Of a stretch of DNA of 64,000 nucleotides, positions 1-13,319 are shown one piece after another. The notes beneath the pieces were generated by a model, which saw only the letters and a list, made by a program, of their open reading frames with translations, was not told the DNA's origin and did no database searches. Positions within the stretch are counted from its first letter, which is position 1. Each line of letters opens with the position of its first letter. Origin of the DNA: Pseudomonas alcaliphila JAB1 (lineage in GTDB: Bacteria > Pseudomonadota > Gammaproteobacteria > Pseudomonadales > Pseudomonadaceae); the NCBI RefSeq assembly GCF_001941865.1, contig NZ_CP016162.1, positions 2,914,001 to 2,978,000 on the forward strand, written 5' to 3'. Made by a program: the position numbers and the translations under genes.

Positions 1-915
1 GGTGGTGGCGCCGAAGTGTCGGTGGCCGGCTCCAACTATCGTGGCGCCCAGGGCCTCGACCCACAACTGATCGCCGAGATCGAGAAGATGTACGGCTTCG
101 ACAAGTCGGCGCCGGAACGCTTCTGGATCATGCTGAAGAACTACGCGCAGCTCGACTTCGGTTCCAGCTTCTTCCGCGATGCCCAGGTCATCGACCTGAT
201 CATCGAGAAGATGCCGGTGTCGATCTCCCTTGGTTTATGGAGCACCCTGATCATGTATCTGGTCTCCATTCCCCTGGGGATCGCCAAGGCCACTCGCCAC
301 GGCAGCGCCTTCGACGTCTGGACCAGTTCGGCGATCATCATCGGTTACGCCATTCCCGCGTTTCTCTTCGCCATCCTGCTGATCGTGCTGTTCGCCGGCG
401 GCAGCTACTGGGACTGGTTCCCGCTGCGTGGGCTGACCTCGAACAACTTCGAAGAACTGAGCCTCGGCGGCAAGATTCTCGACTACCTCTGGCACCTGGT
501 GCTGCCGGTCACCGCACTGGTCATTGGCAACTTCGCCACCCTGACCCTGCTGACCAAGAACAGCTTCCTCGACGAGATCGGCAAGCAGTACGTGACCACG
601 GCCCGTGCCAAGGGTCTGAGCAATAATCGCGTGCTCTACGGCCACGTCTTCCGCAATGCCATGCTGCTGATCATAGCCGGCTTCCCAGCGGCCTTCATCG
701 GCATCTTCTTCACCGGCTCGCTGCTGATCGAAGTGATCTTCTCGCTCGACGGCCTGGGCCTGATGAGTTTCGAGGCGGCGATCAACCGCGACTACCCGGT
801 GGTGTTCGGCACCCTGTTCATCTTCACCTTGCTGGGGCTGATCGTGAAACTGATCGGTGACATCACCTACACCCTGGTCGATCCGCGTATCGACTTCGAA
901 AGCAGGGAGGGTTGA
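1..915 (+). CDS. yejB: Yej-type oligopeptide ABC transporter permease (5' end outside window)
   Basis: This is an inner-membrane permease of the peptide/nickel (DppB/OppB) family. The reading frame is open to the left edge of the window, so the N-terminus is missing; about 304 codons are visible, while YejB proteins are usually around 360 residues. Several hydrophobic segments are seen, and the cytoplasmic EAA-type loop appears around '[20 protein letters not shown]', the contact site for the ATPase. The next gene, yejE, starts 3 bases after the stop and yejF follows, so these are one operon; a periplasmic binding protein (yejA) is expected upstream. In enterobacteria YejABEF imports peptides, including microcin C. 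That substrate is family knowledge, not shown here. Confidence 0.93.
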   Translation, partial: GGGAEVSVAGSNYRGAQGLDPQLIAEIEKMYGFDKSAPERFWIMLKNYAQLDFGSSFFRDAQVIDLIIEKMPVSISLGLWSTLIMYLVSIPLGIAKATRHGSAFDVWTSSAIIIGYAIPAFLFAILLIVLFAGGSYWDWFPLRGLTSNNFEELSLGGKILDYLWHLVLPVTALVIGNFATLTLLTKNSFLDEIGKQYVTTARAKGLSNNRVLYGHVFRNAMLLIIAGFPAAFIGIFFTGSLLIEVIFSLDGLGLMSFEAAINRDYPVVFGTLFIFTLLGLIVKLIGDITYTLVDPRIDFESREG

Positions 916-918
916 TCG

Positions 919-1938
919 ATGAAACTCTCCCCTCTCAATCAACGCCGCTTCGAGCGCTTCAAGGCCCACAAACGTGGCTGGTGGTCGCTGTGGCTGTTCC
1001 TCATCCTCTTCGGCCTCAGCCTTGGCGCAGAAATGATCGCCAACGACAAGCCACTGGCCGTGCGCTACGACGGCGAGTGGTATTTCCCGGTGCTCAAGCG
1101 CTATCCGGAAACCGTGTTCGGCGGTGAATTCCCTCTTCAAGCCAACTACAAGAGCCCCTACATCCAGGAACTGATCGCAGAGAAAGATGGACGGATGATC
1201 TGGCCGCCAATCCCGTTCAGTTACTCGAGCATCAACTACGACCTGGAAGTGCCGGCACCCGCACCGCCTTCTGCACAAAACTGGCTTGGCACCGATGATC
1301 AGGGCCGCGATGTACTTGCACGGGTGATCTACGGCTTCCGTATCTCGGTACTGTTCGCCCTGATCCTGACCTTGGCCAGTTCGGTGATCGGCGTTGTCGC
1401 CGGGGCCTTGCAGGGCTTTTACGGTGGCTGGGTAGACTTGCTCGGCCAACGCTTTCTGGAAATCTGGTCGGGCCTGCCGGTGCTCTACCTGCTGATCATC
1501 CTGGCCAGTTTCGTCCAGCCCAATTTCTGGTGGTTGCTGGGCATCATGCTGCTGTTCTCATGGATGAGCCTGGTGGACGTGGTACGCGCCGAGTTCCTGC
1601 GCGGGCGTAATCTGGAGTACGTGCGCGCTGCCCGCGCGCTGGGCATGGATAACGGCGCGATCATGTTCCGCCACATCCTGCCCAATGCAATGGTCTCCAC
1701 CATGACATTCATGCCGTTCATTCTCACCGGCGCGATCGGCACGCTCACCGCCCTGGACTTCCTCGGCTTCGGCCTGCCACCTGGCGCACCCTCGCTGGGT
1801 GAACTGGTCGCACAGGGCAAGAGCAACCTGCAGGCGCCCTGGCTGGGCATCAGTGCCTTCGCCGTACTGGCGATCATGCTGAGCCTGCTGGTATTCATCG
1901 GCGAAGCCGCCCGCGATGCCTTCGACCCGAGGAAATGA
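919..1938 (+). CDS. yejE: Yej-type oligopeptide ABC transporter permease
   Basis: A 339-residue second permease of the peptide importer, of the DppC/OppC type. It has an N-terminal membrane segment at about residues 20-40, a long periplasmic stretch to about 130 that includes the family motif 'LGTDDQGRDVLARVIYG', then five or so hydrophobic segments. The EAA loop reads 'VRAARALGMDNGAIMFRHILPNA'. The ATG at 919 lies 3 bases after the yejB stop and is preceded by the purine-rich 'AGGGAGG' within the end of yejB, which supports this start and translational coupling. The stop lies 1 base before the yejF start. Length and order match the enterobacterial yej operon. Confidence 0.94.
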   Translation: MKLSPLNQRRFERFKAHKRGWWSLWLFLILFGLSLGAEMIANDKPLAVRYDGEWYFPVLKRYPETVFGGEFPLQANYKSPYIQELIAEKDGRMIWPPIPFSYSSINYDLEVPAPAPPSAQNWLGTDDQGRDVLARVIYGFRISVLFALILTLASSVIGVVAGALQGFYGGWVDLLGQRFLEIWSGLPVLYLLIILASFVQPNFWWLLGIMLLFSWMSLVDVVRAEFLRGRNLEYVRAARALGMDNGAIMFRHILPNAMVSTMTFMPFILTGAIGTLTALDFLGFGLPPGAPSLGELVAQGKSNLQAPWLGISAFAVLAIMLSLLVFIGEAARDAFDPRK

Positions 1939-1939
1939 C

Positions 1940-3553
1940 ATGAGCCAGCACGAAACCCTGTTGCAAGTGCGCGACCTGGCCATCGAGTTCGTCACGGGCG
2001 AGCAGTGCCAGCGCGTGGTCGAAGGCGTCAGCTTCGACATTCACAAGGGCGAGACCCTGGCCCTGGTTGGCGAGAGCGGCTCGGGCAAGTCGGTCACGGC
2101 GCACTCGATCCTGCGCCTCTTGCCCTACCCGCTCGCGCGCCACCCGCACGGCAGCATCGAGTACGCCGGCGAAAACCTGCTCAAGCTCAGCGAAGGCCGC
2201 CTGCGCGGCATTCGCGGCAACCGCATCGCCATGGTCTTCCAGGAGCCCATGACCTCGCTCAACCCGCTGCACAGCATCGAGAAGCAGATCAACGAAGTGC
2301 TCGCTCTGCACAAGGGCCTGCGTGGCAAGGCCGCCAGCGCGCGCACCCTCGAGCTGCTGGAACTGGTCGGTATTCCCGAGCCGAAGAAACGCCTCAAGGC
2401 CTACCCGCACGAACTCTCCGGCGGCCAACGGCAGCGCGTGATGATCGCCATGGCCCTGGCCAACGAGCCACAACTGCTGATCGCCGACGAGCCGACCACC
2501 GCTCTGGACGTCACCGTACAGCTGAAAATCCTCGAATTGCTCAAGGATTTGCAGGCGCGCCTGGGCATGTCGCTGCTGCTGATCAGCCACGACCTCAACC
2601 TGGTTCGCAGAATTGCCCACCGCGTATGTGTCATGCAGCGCGGTCGCATCGTCGAACAGGCGTCGTGTGAAGAATTGTTCCAGGCTCCGCAGCATCCCTA
2701 CACCCAGGAACTGCTCGGTGCCGAGCCCAGCGGCGACCCTGCGGCCAACCCTGCGGGTCAGCCGTTGCTGGAAGTGGACGACCTGCGCGTGTGGTTCCCG
2801 ATCAAAAAGGGCCTGCTGCGCCGGACGGTGGATCATGTCAAAGCGGTGGACGGCATCAACTTCAGCCTGCCCCAGGGCCAGACCCTGGGCATCGTCGGCG
2901 AAAGTGGTTCCGGCAAGTCCACACTGGGCATGGCCATTCTGCGGCTGCTCGCCAGTCGCGGTGATATCCGCTTTCAGGGCCAGCAGTTGCAGGGCCTCAG
3001 CCAGCAGGAAGTACGCCCGCTGCGGCGTCAGATGCAGGTGGTGTTTCAGGACCCCTTCGGCAGCCTGAGCCCACGCATGTCGGTGAGCCAGATCGTCGGT
3101 GAAGGTCTGCGCATTCACGGCATGGGCAACGAGGCGGAGCAGGAACAAGCCATCATCGACGCGCTTTTGGAGGTAGGGCTGGACCCGCAGACGCGGCATC
3201 GCTACCCCCACGAGTTTTCTGGCGGGCAACGGCAGCGGATTGCCATTGCCCGGGCACTGGTGTTGAAACCGGCGCTGATCCTGCTGGACGAGCCCACTTC
3301 GGCGCTCGACCGTACGGTGCAGCGTCAGGTGGTGGAGTTGTTGCGCGGCTTGCAGGCCAAGTACAACCTGACCTATCTGTTTATCAGCCATGACCTGGCG
3401 GTAGTCAGAGCGCTGAGCCACCAGTTGATGGTGGTCAAGCAGGGCCAGGTGGTCGAACAGGGGTCTGCCGAGTCGATCTTCAGTGCACCGCAACACCCTT
3501 ATACGCAGCAGTTGCTGGAAGCCGCTTTTCTGGCCCCGGCAACGGCTCACTGA
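1940..3553 (+). CDS. yejF: Yej-type ABC transporter, double ATPase subunit
   Basis: A 537-residue fused ATPase with two complete ABC domains energizes the Yej peptide importer. Domain one has Walker A 'GESGSGKS', signature 'LSGGQRQR' and Walker B 'LLIADEPTTALD'. Domain two repeats these as 'GESGSGKS', 'FSGGQRQR' and 'LILLDEPTSALD'. Each half ends with an oligopeptide-transporter C-terminal segment ('QHPYTQ'). The start is placed at the ATG at 1940, which follows 'GAGGAAATGAC', rather than the in-frame ATG at 1916 inside yejE. The upstream stop is 1 base away, so translation is probably coupled. The protein is cytoplasmic, bound to the YejB/YejE dimer. fabI follows 28 bases downstream. Confidence 0.95.
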   Translation: MSQHETLLQVRDLAIEFVTGEQCQRVVEGVSFDIHKGETLALVGESGSGKSVTAHSILRLLPYPLARHPHGSIEYAGENLLKLSEGRLRGIRGNRIAMVFQEPMTSLNPLHSIEKQINEVLALHKGLRGKAASARTLELLELVGIPEPKKRLKAYPHELSGGQRQRVMIAMALANEPQLLIADEPTTALDVTVQLKILELLKDLQARLGMSLLLISHDLNLVRRIAHRVCVMQRGRIVEQASCEELFQAPQHPYTQELLGAEPSGDPAANPAGQPLLEVDDLRVWFPIKKGLLRRTVDHVKAVDGINFSLPQGQTLGIVGESGSGKSTLGMAILRLLASRGDIRFQGQQLQGLSQQEVRPLRRQMQVVFQDPFGSLSPRMSVSQIVGEGLRIHGMGNEAEQEQAIIDALLEVGLDPQTRHRYPHEFSGGQRQRIAIARALVLKPALILLDEPTSALDRTVQRQVVELLRGLQAKYNLTYLFISHDLAVVRALSHQLMVVKQGQVVEQGSAESIFSAPQHPYTQQLLEAAFLAPATAH

Positions 3554-3581
3554 TCCTTGAAACAGGAAGAGGAATAGCACA

Positions 3582-4376
3582 ATGGGTTTTCTAACCGGTA
3601 AGCGCGTACTCATCGTTGGCGTCGCCAGCAAACTGTCCATCGCCTCGGGTATCGCCGCCGCCATGCACCGCGAAGGTGCCGAGCTGGCCTTCACCTACCA
3701 GAACGAGAAGCTCAAGGGCCGCGTCGAAGACTTCGCTGCCGGCTGGGGCTCCAGCGCTGACCTGTGCTTCCCTTGCGACGTGGCCAGCGACGAGGAAATC
3801 GCCGCGGTGTTCGAAGCGCTGAGCAAGAAGTGGGACGGCCTGGACTGCATCGTCCACTCGGTCGGCTTCGCCCCGGGCGACCAGCTCAATGGCGACTTCA
3901 CCGACGTCACCACCCGTGAAGGCTTCAAGATCGCCCACGACATCAGCGCCTACAGCTTCGTCGCCCTGGCCAAGGCCGGTCGCGAGATGATGAAAGGCCG
4001 CAACGGCAGCCTGCTCACCCTCTCCTACCTGGGCGCCGAACGCACCATGCCGAACTACAACGTCATGGGCATGGCCAAGGCCAGCCTGGAAGCCGGCGTA
4101 CGCTACCTGGCCGGCAGCCTCGGCCCGGAAGGTACTCGCGTCAACGCCATCTCTGCCGGCCCGATCCGCACCCTGGCTGCCAGCGGCATCGCCAGCTTCC
4201 GCAAGATGCTGGCCGCCAACGAGAAGCAGACTCCGCTGCGCCGTAACGTGACCATCGAGGAAGTCGGCAATGCCGGCGCCTTCCTCTGCTCCGACCTGGC
4301 TTCGGGCATCAGCGGCGAGATCATGTACGTCGACGGCGGCTTCAACACCACCGCCATGGGCGCCATGGAAGACTGA
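3582..4376 (+). CDS. fabI: Enoyl-[acyl-carrier-protein] reductase, FabI type
   Basis: A 264-residue short-chain dehydrogenase that performs the last reductive step of each fatty-acid elongation cycle, trans-2-enoyl-ACP to acyl-ACP with NAD(P)H. The N-terminus '[20 protein letters not shown]' is the FabI nucleotide-binding loop, distinct from the GxxxGxG of ordinary SDRs. The catalytic Tyr-(6 residues)-Lys pair is in '[14 protein letters not shown]'. The C-terminal '[18 protein letters not shown]' is typical. Length matches the family (about 262). A good ribosome-binding stretch 'GGAAGAGG' lies just before the ATG. FabI is the target of triclosan; Pseudomonas often has FabV too, which is not in this window. 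Two hairpins follow the stop. Confidence 0.97.
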   Translation: MGFLTGKRVLIVGVASKLSIASGIAAAMHREGAELAFTYQNEKLKGRVEDFAAGWGSSADLCFPCDVASDEEIAAVFEALSKKWDGLDCIVHSVGFAPGDQLNGDFTDVTTREGFKIAHDISAYSFVALAKAGREMMKGRNGSLLTLSYLGAERTMPNYNVMGMAKASLEAGVRYLAGSLGPEGTRVNAISAGPIRTLAASGIASFRKMLAANEKQTPLRRNVTIEEVGNAGAFLCSDLASGISGEIMYVDGGFNTTAMGAMED

Positions 4377-4380
4377 GAAG

Positions 4381-4499
4381 GTCGCCGGACATCGTAGAGC
4401 GATGCCCGGCTCTGCCGCACCTCATGCACGGCCCAGCCGTGCCTGAACCCACAACGCCGCATATTGCTCTGCAAGTGCGGCGTTGTCGTTTCTGGCTTT
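4381..4499 (+). terminator. Hairpins after fabI, second one a likely terminator
   Basis: Two inverted repeats follow fabI. The first pairs GCCGGACATCG with CGATGCCCGGC (one mismatch) around 4384-4411. The second pairs ACAACGCCGCA (4451-4461) with TGCGGCGTTGT (4476-4486) and is followed by a modest T-rich tail 'CGTTTCTGGCTTTT'. The second fits a rho-independent terminator for the yej-fabI strand. Its tail is imperfect, so efficiency is uncertain. Confidence 0.6.
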
Positions 4500-4597
4500 T
4501 GTCAGCATTCAGCTACCCGAACCGAAACGCCACCACTACTCGGCACGCTTCAACGTTGGTGTTGTCCTAGCTGGAAGCCTGGAACCGAGATGGGTCA

Positions 4598-6145
4598 ATG
4601 ATCCCGACAAACAAATGGCGTGCCTGCCTGATCTGCGCACTATGCAGCCTTGTGGTCGGCTGCGCCCTGCCACCGCTGGATGGCCGTACCGAGAGCCAGG
4701 CCTTCACCCAGGCCGAAACGGCCGATACCACGCTGGGGCAAGCACTGGGCAGCGAACGCGACGCCCACCCCGGCCTGTCCGGCATTCTTACGCTGGCGGC
4801 TGCCCGCGATGCCTTTGCCGCGCGCATGCTCCTGGTCGAAGCGGCCGAGCGCAGTCTCGATGTTCAGTACTACATCTGGCGCAACGACATTACCGGCACC
4901 CTGCTGCTCGATGCGCTGCTCAGAGCTGCCGAACGAGGCGTTCGCGTTCGCCTGCTGCTGGACGACAACGGCATCGCCGGCCTCGATCAGACCCTGAGCA
5001 CGCTCGATCGCCACCCCAACATCGAAGTGCGCCTGTTCAATCCCTTCTCACTGCGCCAGGTCAAGGCGCTGGGTTATCTGACCCACTTTCCACGCGCCAA
5101 CCGGCGCATGCACAACAAGTCTTTCACCGTGGACAACCAGGCCACCATCATCGGTGGACGCAATATCGGCGACGAATACTTCGACGCCAGTGAGGGGGTG
5201 CTCTTCGCCGACCTCGATGTACTGGCAATCGGCCCGGTCGTGGCCGACACCTCCGCCGACTTCGATCGCTACTGGGCCAGCGACTCCAGCTACCCACTGG
5301 AGCTGATCGTGTCTCGCAGCCGGAGCGCTCCACAGCTCCTGCACGATATCGCGGCAGACCTTGCCAGCTCGCCTGCAGCCAGCGGTTACGTGAAGACCCT
5401 GCAGGAAAGCGAGTTCATTCAGCGCCTGCTGGACAAGAATCTTGGCTTTGAATGGAGCGAGACCACACTGGTCAGCGATGATCCCGCCAAGGGCCTCGGC
5501 AATGCCAGTGACGGCGAACTGCTGATCAGCCACCTGGGCGAAATGCTCGATATTCCACAGGCACGCGTCGACCTTGTATCGCCCTACTTCGTCCCCACGC
5601 AAACCGGCGTCGATATCTTTACCGGCCTGGCACAACGCGGCGTTGAAGTGCGCATCCTGACCAATGCGTTGGAGGCAACGGACGTGACGCCGGTACACGC
5701 CGGCTACGCCAAGCGCCGGCGTGCCCTGCTCGAAGGCGGCGTCAAACTCTATGAAATGCGTCTGGATGCGGACGACGAAGGCCATCGGGAGAAAGCCGGC
5801 CCATTCGGCAGCTCCGGCTCAAGCCTGCACGCCAAGACCTTCGCCCTCGATGGCCAGCGAGTGTTCATCGGCTCATTCAACTTCGATCCACGCTCTGCCA
5901 GCCTCAATACGGAGATGGGTTTTCTTATCGAAAGCCCGAAACTGGCGGCAGCCATCGGCCAGGCATTCGAAAGCGATATCCCGGCCAATGCCTACGAGCT
6001 GCGACTGGACGAACACGACCGAATCTACTGGCTGCAGCGCGTGGATGGCGAGCAACGACGATTCGATAGCGAGCCCGGTACAGGCCTGCTCAAACGCCTG
6101 GGCATTCATCTGCTCTCGTGGCTGCCCATCGAATGGTTGTTGTAA
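4598..6145 (+). CDS. Phospholipase D-family lipoprotein (ClsC/YmdC-like)
   Basis: A 515-residue protein with a lipoprotein-type signal: positive N-terminus, hydrophobic core and 'LVVGC' with Cys22 as the probable lipidation site. Two HKD motifs of the phospholipase D superfamily are intact: 'HNKSFTVD' with H172, K174 and D179 followed by 'GGRNIGDEY', and 'HAKTFALD' near residue 410 followed by 'GSFNFDPRSASLNTEMG'. This architecture matches the cardiolipin synthase C / YmdC group, which condenses phospholipids to cardiolipin. A nuclease or phosphodiesterase role cannot be excluded. It acts in the envelope if the signal is real. It stands alone between fabI and convergent ppiD and ends in a shared bidirectional terminator. 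Confidence 0.85.
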   Translation: MIPTNKWRACLICALCSLVVGCALPPLDGRTESQAFTQAETADTTLGQALGSERDAHPGLSGILTLAAARDAFAARMLLVEAAERSLDVQYYIWRNDITGTLLLDALLRAAERGVRVRLLLDDNGIAGLDQTLSTLDRHPNIEVRLFNPFSLRQVKALGYLTHFPRANRRMHNKSFTVDNQATIIGGRNIGDEYFDASEGVLFADLDVLAIGPVVADTSADFDRYWASDSSYPLELIVSRSRSAPQLLHDIAADLASSPAASGYVKTLQESEFIQRLLDKNLGFEWSETTLVSDDPAKGLGNASDGELLISHLGEMLDIPQARVDLVSPYFVPTQTGVDIFTGLAQRGVEVRILTNALEATDVTPVHAGYAKRRRALLEGGVKLYEMRLDADDEGHREKAGPFGSSGSSLHAKTFALDGQRVFIGSFNFDPRSASLNTEMGFLIESPKLAAAIGQAFESDIPANAYELRLDEHDRIYWLQRVDGEQRRFDSEPGTGLLKRLGIHLLSWLPIEWLL

Positions 6146-6157
6146 CCCAGAAACGAC

Positions 6158-6183
6158 AAAGCCCCGCACTTGGCGGGGCTTTC
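6158..6183. terminator. Bidirectional rho-independent terminator
   Basis: The perfect stem AAAGCCCCGC / GCGGGGCTTT with a short loop has T runs on both strands. It sits between the convergent PLD-family gene and ppiD and probably ends both transcripts. Confidence 0.9.
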
Positions 6184-6199
6184 TCGTAACGGACAGCGA

Positions 6200-8047
6200 T
6201 CAGAAACGTTCGATATCAGCCTTGGCTTCCAGCTGCTTGCGCAGCGCGGCGAAGTCCTGCTGGCCGGCACGCGACGCCAGGAAGTGGCGGTACATGGCGA
6301 GCTCTTCGTCAGCCAGCGCCTCTTCCGGCACATTTACGCCATCGAGGCGCAGCACGACGTAATCGCCATTGTTCAGCGTCACGCCGGCGAAGGTGGGCTC
6401 GCCCGCCTTGTCTGGCTTGGGCATACGGAACAGCGCCTGCAGCACTTTGGGCTCGATGCCGTCCTGGCTACGAGTGGCCGCCTCCTGAACCTGCCAATCA
6501 GCAGCAGACTGCTCACCGGCCTGGGCAGCAGCCAGTTGCTTCTCACCTTCGGCCTTGGCCGCGGCACTGGCACGCTCCTGCTGCAGATGGGCACGAATGC
6601 TTTCGGCGACCTGTTCCAGGGGCAGCTGCTCGGGCTTTTTGTGTTCCTTGACGCGCACGACGACCACGGTGCTCGGGTCCAGCTCGATGGTCGAGCTGTT
6701 GGTGCCATCTTCCAGAACTTCAGGGCTGAAGGCAGCCTGCAGCACCTGGCGGTTGGCAGTGATGCCAGTTGCACCACCCTCACGACCGAAGGCTTCGCTG
6801 GTCTTGACCTCGAGACCCAGCTCCTGGGCAGGCTGAGCCAGATCTGATGCTTCGAACGCGGCGTCTTCCAGTTGCTTGGTCGCCTCGACGAAGCGCTGCT
6901 CGACCTGTTGCGCTTTGAAGTCACGCGCCAGCTTGTCCTTCAGACTGTCGAAGCTTGGCACTTCTGGAGCCTGAACACCCAGCAGCTTGATCAGGTGCCA
7001 GCCGAACTCGCTCTGCACGGGTTCGGAAACCTGGCCCTGCTGCAGCGCATAGAGCGCTTCCTCGAAGGCCGGATCGTAAACGCCAGGGCCGGCGTACCCC
7101 AGATCACCGCCATCGGCAGCCGAACCTGGGTCCTGCGAGAACTCCTTGGCCAGGGCAGCGAAATCTTCGCCAGCGTCCACACGCGCCTTGATCTCTTCGA
7201 TCTTGGTACGCGCGGCCTGGTCATCGCCCTCGATAAGGATGTGCGCAGCCTGACGCTGCTCAGCCAGGTTGGCGATCTCGCTCTCGTACAGCGGCTGCAG
7301 ATCTTCATCGCTGACTTCGACCTGATCGAAGAAGCTGTCCTTGTGCAGCTCGACGTACTCCAGCACGACCTGCTCAGGGCTCATGAACTCGCCAGCGTGC
7401 TCGTCGTAATAGGCGTTGACGTCGCTGTCGCTCAACTCGATCGCAGCGCTATCGGCCTTGATGGTGAGACTGGCGAAGTCACGGGTCTGGCGCTCGAGAT
7501 TGGCGAAGGCACGTGCCTCCTGCTCGGTGACGAAGCTACTGGCGCCGAGACCGGCACGCAGCTGACCAATCAGCATTTCCTCTTCCAGCATCTGGCGGAA
7601 CTGCAGGCGGGTGTAGCCCATCTGGCGAATGACCTGATCGAAGCGCGCGGCATCGAAGCGGCCATCTACCTGAAATTCGGGAGTTTGCAGAATCACCTGG
7701 TCCAGCGATCCCTGCGAGAAGGCGAAATGAGCATCACCGGCTGCCTGAAGCAGCAGCTTGCGCTCGATCAAGCCCTTGAGCGAAGCCTCACGCAGCAGGT
7801 TGTCATCGAGCAGCGAGGCATCAAAATCGCGACCCAGTTGCTGCAGCAGCTGACGACGCTGCATTTCAACGGCCTGGTTGAGCTCGTTGAGGGTAATGGT
7901 GTCACCGTTCACGTCAGCCGCATTGTTGCGATTGCTGGTCCCCGTGACGATGGCTTCGAAACCGGTAAACGCCATCAGCATCACAATGAGGCCGATGATG
8001 ATTTTGGCAATCCAACCGCGTGAATTGTCCCTGATGTTTTGCAGCAT
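6200..8047 (-). CDS. ppiD: Periplasmic folding chaperone / peptidyl-prolyl isomerase PpiD
   Basis: A 615-residue inner-membrane-anchored periplasmic folding factor. One N-terminal membrane helix ('[18 protein letters not shown]', residues about 17-34) is followed by a SurA-type N domain, a parvulin PPIC domain at about residues 265-355 ('[11 protein letters not shown]', '[20 protein letters not shown]', 'FGWHLIKLL') and a C-terminal helical region. The start at 8047 ('[11 protein letters not shown]') follows a strong 'GGGGGAAGC'; the longer frame to 8077 lacks such a site. It assists outer-membrane protein folding with SurA and Skp. It lies downstream of hupB, separated from it by a terminator, an arrangement conserved in pseudomonads and enterobacteria. 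Confidence 0.95.
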   Translation of the reverse strand: MLQNIRDNSRGWIAKIIIGLIVMLMAFTGFEAIVTGTSNRNNAADVNGDTITLNELNQAVEMQRRQLLQQLGRDFDASLLDDNLLREASLKGLIERKLLLQAAGDAHFAFSQGSLDQVILQTPEFQVDGRFDAARFDQVIRQMGYTRLQFRQMLEEEMLIGQLRAGLGASSFVTEQEARAFANLERQTRDFASLTIKADSAAIELSDSDVNAYYDEHAGEFMSPEQVVLEYVELHKDSFFDQVEVSDEDLQPLYESEIANLAEQRQAAHILIEGDDQAARTKIEEIKARVDAGEDFAALAKEFSQDPGSAADGGDLGYAGPGVYDPAFEEALYALQQGQVSEPVQSEFGWHLIKLLGVQAPEVPSFDSLKDKLARDFKAQQVEQRFVEATKQLEDAAFEASDLAQPAQELGLEVKTSEAFGREGGATGITANRQVLQAAFSPEVLEDGTNSSTIELDPSTVVVVRVKEHKKPEQLPLEQVAESIRAHLQQERASAAAKAEGEKQLAAAQAGEQSAADWQVQEAATRSQDGIEPKVLQALFRMPKPDKAGEPTFAGVTLNNGDYVVLRLDGVNVPEEALADEELAMYRHFLASRAGQQDFAALRKQLEAKADIERF

Positions 8048-8111
8048 GCTTCCCCCAGAACGACTGTACAGAGTCACCAGCCGCGCAGTGTGGGTAATGT
8101 CCAGATAGAAG

Positions 8112-8137
8112 AAAGGCGCATCCTTGGATGCGCCTTC
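8112..8137 (-). terminator. Rho-independent terminator of hupB
   Basis: On the minus strand GAAGGCGCATCC pairs with GGATGCGCCTTC across a 2-base loop and is followed by 'TTTCTTCT'. It lies 105 bases past the hupB stop and 65 bases before ppiD, so it probably separates the two transcripts. Confidence 0.85.
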
Positions 8138-8241
8138 TCGTAACGCGTTAAGCGGTCAGAGCAGAAGAGTCTAGGACTACCTGCGCTGCCCCCTAACAGC
8201 CGCCAGACGGAGCCCGACGGCTAGGCAAACCCAGAAGACGC

Positions 8242-8514
8242 TTAGTTGACGGCGTCTTTCAGAGCCTTGCCAGCTTTGAAGCCTGGGATCTTGGCAGCAG
8301 CGATGCTGATCGGCTTGCCGGTCTGCGGGTTGCGACCAGTGCGAGCAGCACGCTCTTTGACAGCGAAGGTACCGAAGCCTACCAGCACAACGGAGTCACC
8401 AGCCTTCAGAGCGCCAGTGACGGATTCAATCACTGCATCCAGCGCGCGGCCAGCAACAGCTTTCGGGATATCAGCAGATGCAGCGATGGCATCGATCAGT
8501 TCCGACTTGTTCAC
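8242..8514 (-). CDS. hupB: DNA-binding protein HU-beta
   Basis: A 90-residue histone-like protein. The sequence '[28 protein letters not shown]' gives the dimerization helices. '[45 protein letters not shown]' covers the signature and the DNA-contacting beta arm with the intercalating Arg-Asn-Pro. HU bends and compacts DNA and assists replication, recombination and transcription. Length is exactly that of the family. It has its own consensus-like promoter (8608-8636) just past lon and its own terminator, so it is expressed independently within the lon-hupB-ppiD block. Confidence 0.98.
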   Translation of the reverse strand: MNKSELIDAIAASADIPKAVAGRALDAVIESVTGALKAGDSVVLVGFGTFAVKERAARTGRNPQTGKPISIAAAKIPGFKAGKALKDAVN

Positions 8515-8607
8515 TCTAAGTCCCCTTATTTCTGTTGAGTTTGTTTCTTGATTTTTAGTGTAAGCAAAGCGGGTGCTGGATGGCCTGCCGACACAATAAA
8601 AGCCGCT

Positions 8608-8636
8608 TTATAACAAGGGCTCAAAAATTGTGTCAA
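8608..8636 (-). promoter_or_regulatory. Sigma-70 promoter of hupB
   Basis: On the minus strand a consensus -35 TTGACA (8631-8636) and TTATAA as -10 (8608-8613) are separated by 17 bases, about 95 bases before the hupB ATG. A long leader is thus predicted. Confidence 0.75.
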
Positions 8637-8649
8637 GGAAGCCCCCCGG

Positions 8650-11046
<2,397 letters not shown>

Positions 11047-11105
11047 GATTTCGGCTCAGCGGCGGCCATAAGGCCGTAAACAGGCGGGATTACCCTTGGC
11101 TTTTA

Positions 11106-11134
11106 AGATGGGGGTAGCTCCCGTAAAAAACAAG
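11106..11134 (-). promoter_or_regulatory. Heat-shock (sigma-32) type promoter of lon
   Basis: On the minus strand CTTGTTT (11128-11134) and CCCCATCT (11106-11113) are separated by 14 bases. This closely fits the sigma-32 consensus CTTGAAA-N11-16-CCCCATNT. It lies 60 bases before the lon ATG, as expected for a heat-induced lon transcript. Confidence 0.8.
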
Positions 11135-11152
11135 CGCAATGTCCACAAAAGC

Positions 11153-11175
11153 GAAGGGGCCCGAGGGGCCCCTTC
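11153..11175 (-). terminator. Terminator between clpX and lon
   Basis: The perfect stem GAAGGGGCCC / GGGCCCCTTC with a 3-base loop lies 21 bases after the clpX stop. The minus-strand tail is 'GCTTTTGTGG'. It would separate clpX from lon, which has its own promoter just downstream. Confidence 0.75.
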
Positions 11176-11195
11176 TTTGCATCGTGTAACAGCCG

Positions 11196-12476
<1,281 letters not shown>

Positions 12477-12583
12477 TCGATCAATCCAATACGGTAGGCT
12501 TGAAACACAAGATGAAGGCAAATGCGGGCATTTTCAAGGGCGCAAGTCGCGCCAGTGAAGGATGCCCACAGCCGGCGCCTCAT

Positions 12584-13225
<642 letters not shown>

Positions 13226-13266
13226 GTCTTGCGCTCACTCCCTAATAGTCATGTCTCAAATACACA

Positions 13267-13290
13267 TAAGCCAGCACGGAGGCTGGCTTA
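13267..13290 (-). terminator. Hairpin between tig and clpP
   Basis: TAAGCCAGC pairs with GCTGGCTTA across a 6-base loop. The minus-strand tail 'TGTGTATTTGAG' is only weakly T-rich, so this may be a leaky terminator or an mRNA-processing hairpin. Confidence 0.5.
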
Positions 13291-13319
13291 AGGTGGTGTA
13301 CTCGAACGAGGTTACCAGA

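Noticed and set aside
1895..3694. 599-codon minus-strand open frame opposite yejF
   Set aside because: Antisense to a gene with complete ABC motifs. Its translation is rich in His, Gln and Leu without domain features, typical of GC-rich shadow frames.
4483..5193. 236-codon plus-strand frame overlapping the PLD-family gene
   Set aside because: Overlaps the better-supported lipoprotein frame with HKD motifs. Arg/His-rich shadow.
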